DNA from: Frigoribacterium sp. CFBP 13712
GTDB lineage: Bacteria; Actinomycetota; Actinomycetes; Actinomycetales; Microbacteriaceae
DNA: 64,000 nt
Assembly (NCBI RefSeq): GCF_014842255.1
Contig: NZ_JACYVH010000004.1
Coordinates: forward strand, 98,399-162,398
Direction of reading: 5' to 3'
Made by a program: the position numbers and the translations under genes
Shown here: positions 62,786-64,000 of the stretch, piece after piece
Numbering within the stretch: position 1 is the stretch's first letter
How the letters are laid out: every line of letters begins with the position of its first letter
Notes under the pieces: generated by a model
Seen by the model: only the letters and a program-made list of their open reading frames with translations
Told to the model about the DNA's origin: nothing
Databases searched by the model: none

Positions 62786-64000
62786 TCATGCAGCGCCGGG
62801 GGGCAGGTCGACGACGAAGCGCGCGCCGCCCAGAGGGGACTCGCCGACCGTGACCGTTCCGCCGTGCACGCGGGCGATCTCGCGGACGATCGCGAGCCCC
62901 AGACCGCTGCCGCCCGAGTCGCGGGTGCGGGCCTCGTCGAGTCGCACGAACCGGTCGAAGACGCGCTCGCGGTCGGCCTGCGGCACTCCGGCTCCGTCGT
63001 CGTCGACCGTCAGCACGGCCCGCCCGTGCCGCTCGACCAGCCACACCGCGACCCGCGTCTCGGCGTGCCGCGCGGCGTTGGCGAGGAGGTTGCGCACCAC
63101 CTGGCCGAGCAGCCCCTCGTCGCCGTCGACCCGCGCCGGGCCGACGCCGGTCGCGTCGACGGCGAGACCCGGTGTCGCCCCGCGCAGTCGCGCCGTCTCG
63201 GTCACCACGAGGTCGTCGAGGTCGACGGGGCGACGGGTGACGCCGAGCGCTCCCTCGTCGGCGCGAGCGAGGACCAGCAGGCCCTGCACGAGCCCGGTGA
63301 GCCGCGCCTCCTCGGTCATCACCGTGCCCGCGAGCGCGGCGCCGTCGATGCTCTCGGGGTGCAGCAGGGCGACCTCGGCGTGCTGGCGGATGGTCGCGAG
63401 GGGCGTCTTCAGCTCGTGCGAGGCGTCGCCGACGAAGCGGCGCTGGGCCGCGGCCGACGACTCGAGCCGGGCCAGCATGTCGTTCAGCGTGCGGGCGAGT
63501 CGGGCGACCTCGTCGGTGCCGCCGGGGTCGGCCACGCGCCGATCGAGCTGAGCCGCCGTGACGGCGTCGACCTCGCGGCGCATCGCCTCGACGGGGCGGA
63601 GCGCCCGGCCGACGACGAGCCAGGTCGTCACGGCCAGCACCAGCAGAGCGACCGGGATCGCGACCCCGAGCGTGACGAGACTGGCCGAGGAGGCGGCCCG
63701 CGCCTCCTCGAGGGATCTCACGGCGACGACGGTGACGGTCGCCGCGGGGTCGGCGTTCGTGTCGGCGTCGGCGTCGTCCGCGTCGGAATCGGCGTCGGAG
63801 TCGGTATCGGAGTCGTCGTCGTCCGAGTCGACGGAGCCCGAACCCGAACCCGAACCCGAACCCGAGCCCGAACCGCTCGAGGCGTCGTCGCCCGGTCGGG
63901 TCGCCGATTCGGTCGCCACGACGTACGTGTCGCCGTCGATCCGCGCCGTGGGGCCGAGCGCCGACGGGTCTCCGACGCTGCCGTCGGTGAGGTGCTCGAG
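62786..64000 (-). CDS. Sensor histidine kinase, partial (5' end cut by window)
   Basis: At least 404 residues; the frame stays open to the window edge, so the N-terminus is missing. Visible: acidic, Ser/Gly-rich extracytoplasmic loop (GSGSGSGSGSGSVDSDDDD), one membrane helix, HAMP domain, HisKA with ASHELKTPLATIRQHAE (phospho-H), and HATPase with VDDDGAGVPQ and GSGLGLAIVREIARVHGG. The loop is coded by a (GGGTTC)n microsatellite and GAC/TCC repeats (63740-63890). Its response regulator should lie just beyond the edge. Confidence 0.88.
   Translation of the reverse strand, partial: LEHLTDGSVGDPSALGPTARIDGDTYVVATESATRPGDDASSGSGSGSGSGSGSGSVDSDDDDSDTDSDADSDADDADADTNADPAATVTVVAVRSLEEARAASSASLVTLGVAIPVALLVLAVTTWLVVGRALRPVEAMRREVDAVTAAQLDRRVADPGGTDEVARLARTLNDMLARLESSAAAQRRFVGDASHELKTPLATIRQHAEVALLHPESIDGAALAGTVMTEEARLTGLVQGLLVLARADEGALGVTRRPVDLDDLVVTETARLRGATPGLAVDATGVGPARVDGDEGLLGQVVRNLLANAARHAETRVAVWLVERHGRAVLTVDDDGAGVPQADRERVFDRFVRLDEARTRDSGGSGLGLAIVREIARVHGGTVTVGESPLGGARFVVDLPPGAA
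63740..63895. repeat. Microsatellite in the kinase sensor loop
   Basis: CCCGAA is repeated about five times (63836-63872) next to GTCGTC/GTCGGA runs. The repeat is in frame. Confidence 0.75.

Overview
The window is chromosomal DNA of very high G+C content, with GTG starts, GC-rich third codon positions and gene neighbourhoods typical of Actinobacteria. The conserved trio of SCO1664-like protein, DUF3090 protein and MSMEG_4193-type phosphomutase, leaderless starts behind TAGGCT-like -10 boxes, actinobacterial RNase J and a secreted GH6 cellulase fit the Microbacteriaceae (something near Curtobacterium, Frigoribacterium or Rathayibacter). The family is inferred, not proven. No prophage, plasmid gene, transposase, CRISPR array or rRNA operon is visible.

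Layout: 0-6 kb holds housekeeping and small enzymes (DUF429, YchJ-like, VOC, metallophosphoesterase, epimerase, class IV aminotransferase) and a two-ORF small-protein unit. 6-18 kb holds glycogen debranching enzyme glgX; a DUF559/AbiEi-like gene bracketed by two near-identical 34-bp-stem hairpins; a potassium-type module (APC permease with kdpE-kdpD but no kdpFABC); tRNA-Ser(GCU); a candidate small RNA; and a GH13 alpha-glucosidase. 18-25 kb holds a TetR/GNAT divergent pair, a cluster of inverted-repeat elements, a PIG-V-like mannosyltransferase with a 14-base homopolymer, a manganese catalase, a TetR/MFS efflux pair and envelope-stress genes. 25-32 kb holds a sigma factor/membrane protein/flavoprotein operon, RNase J, MarR and DeoR regulators. 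32-38 kb holds a two-gene ABC exporter, a CPBP protease and an AbiEi/AbiEii locus. 38-46 kb holds a lipase, a membrane-anchored beta-lactamase fold protein in an operon with a NarL-type two-component system, an NmrA protein, paired 106-bp palindromic repeats and a lone pstS with a PHO box. 46-56 kb holds the actinobacterial trio, cellulase, tRNA-Ser(UGA), serS, a lipid kinase, pheA and pgm. 56-64 kb holds a DD-carboxypeptidase, MarR, a second small-protein unit, an orphan DNA methyltransferase with a lysine-rich tail, lplA, a lipase, a PepSY protein and a histidine kinase cut by the window edge.

Two patterns run through the whole window. First, many genes start 6-7 nt after a TAnnnT -10 box with no Shine-Dalgarno sequence, so much of this genome should be transcribed as leaderless mRNA. 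Second, a 14-15 base motif, AGGAGGCGCGGGTC (reverse GACCCGCGCCTCCT), recurs about forty times, between genes and inside genes, singly, in tandem and as inverted pairs, at far more than chance level. The most unusual loci are the hairpin-flanked DUF559 cassette, the two paralogous small-ORF units, the homopolymer in the mannosyltransferase, and inverted pairs of the abundant motif, one of them inside a receiver domain.
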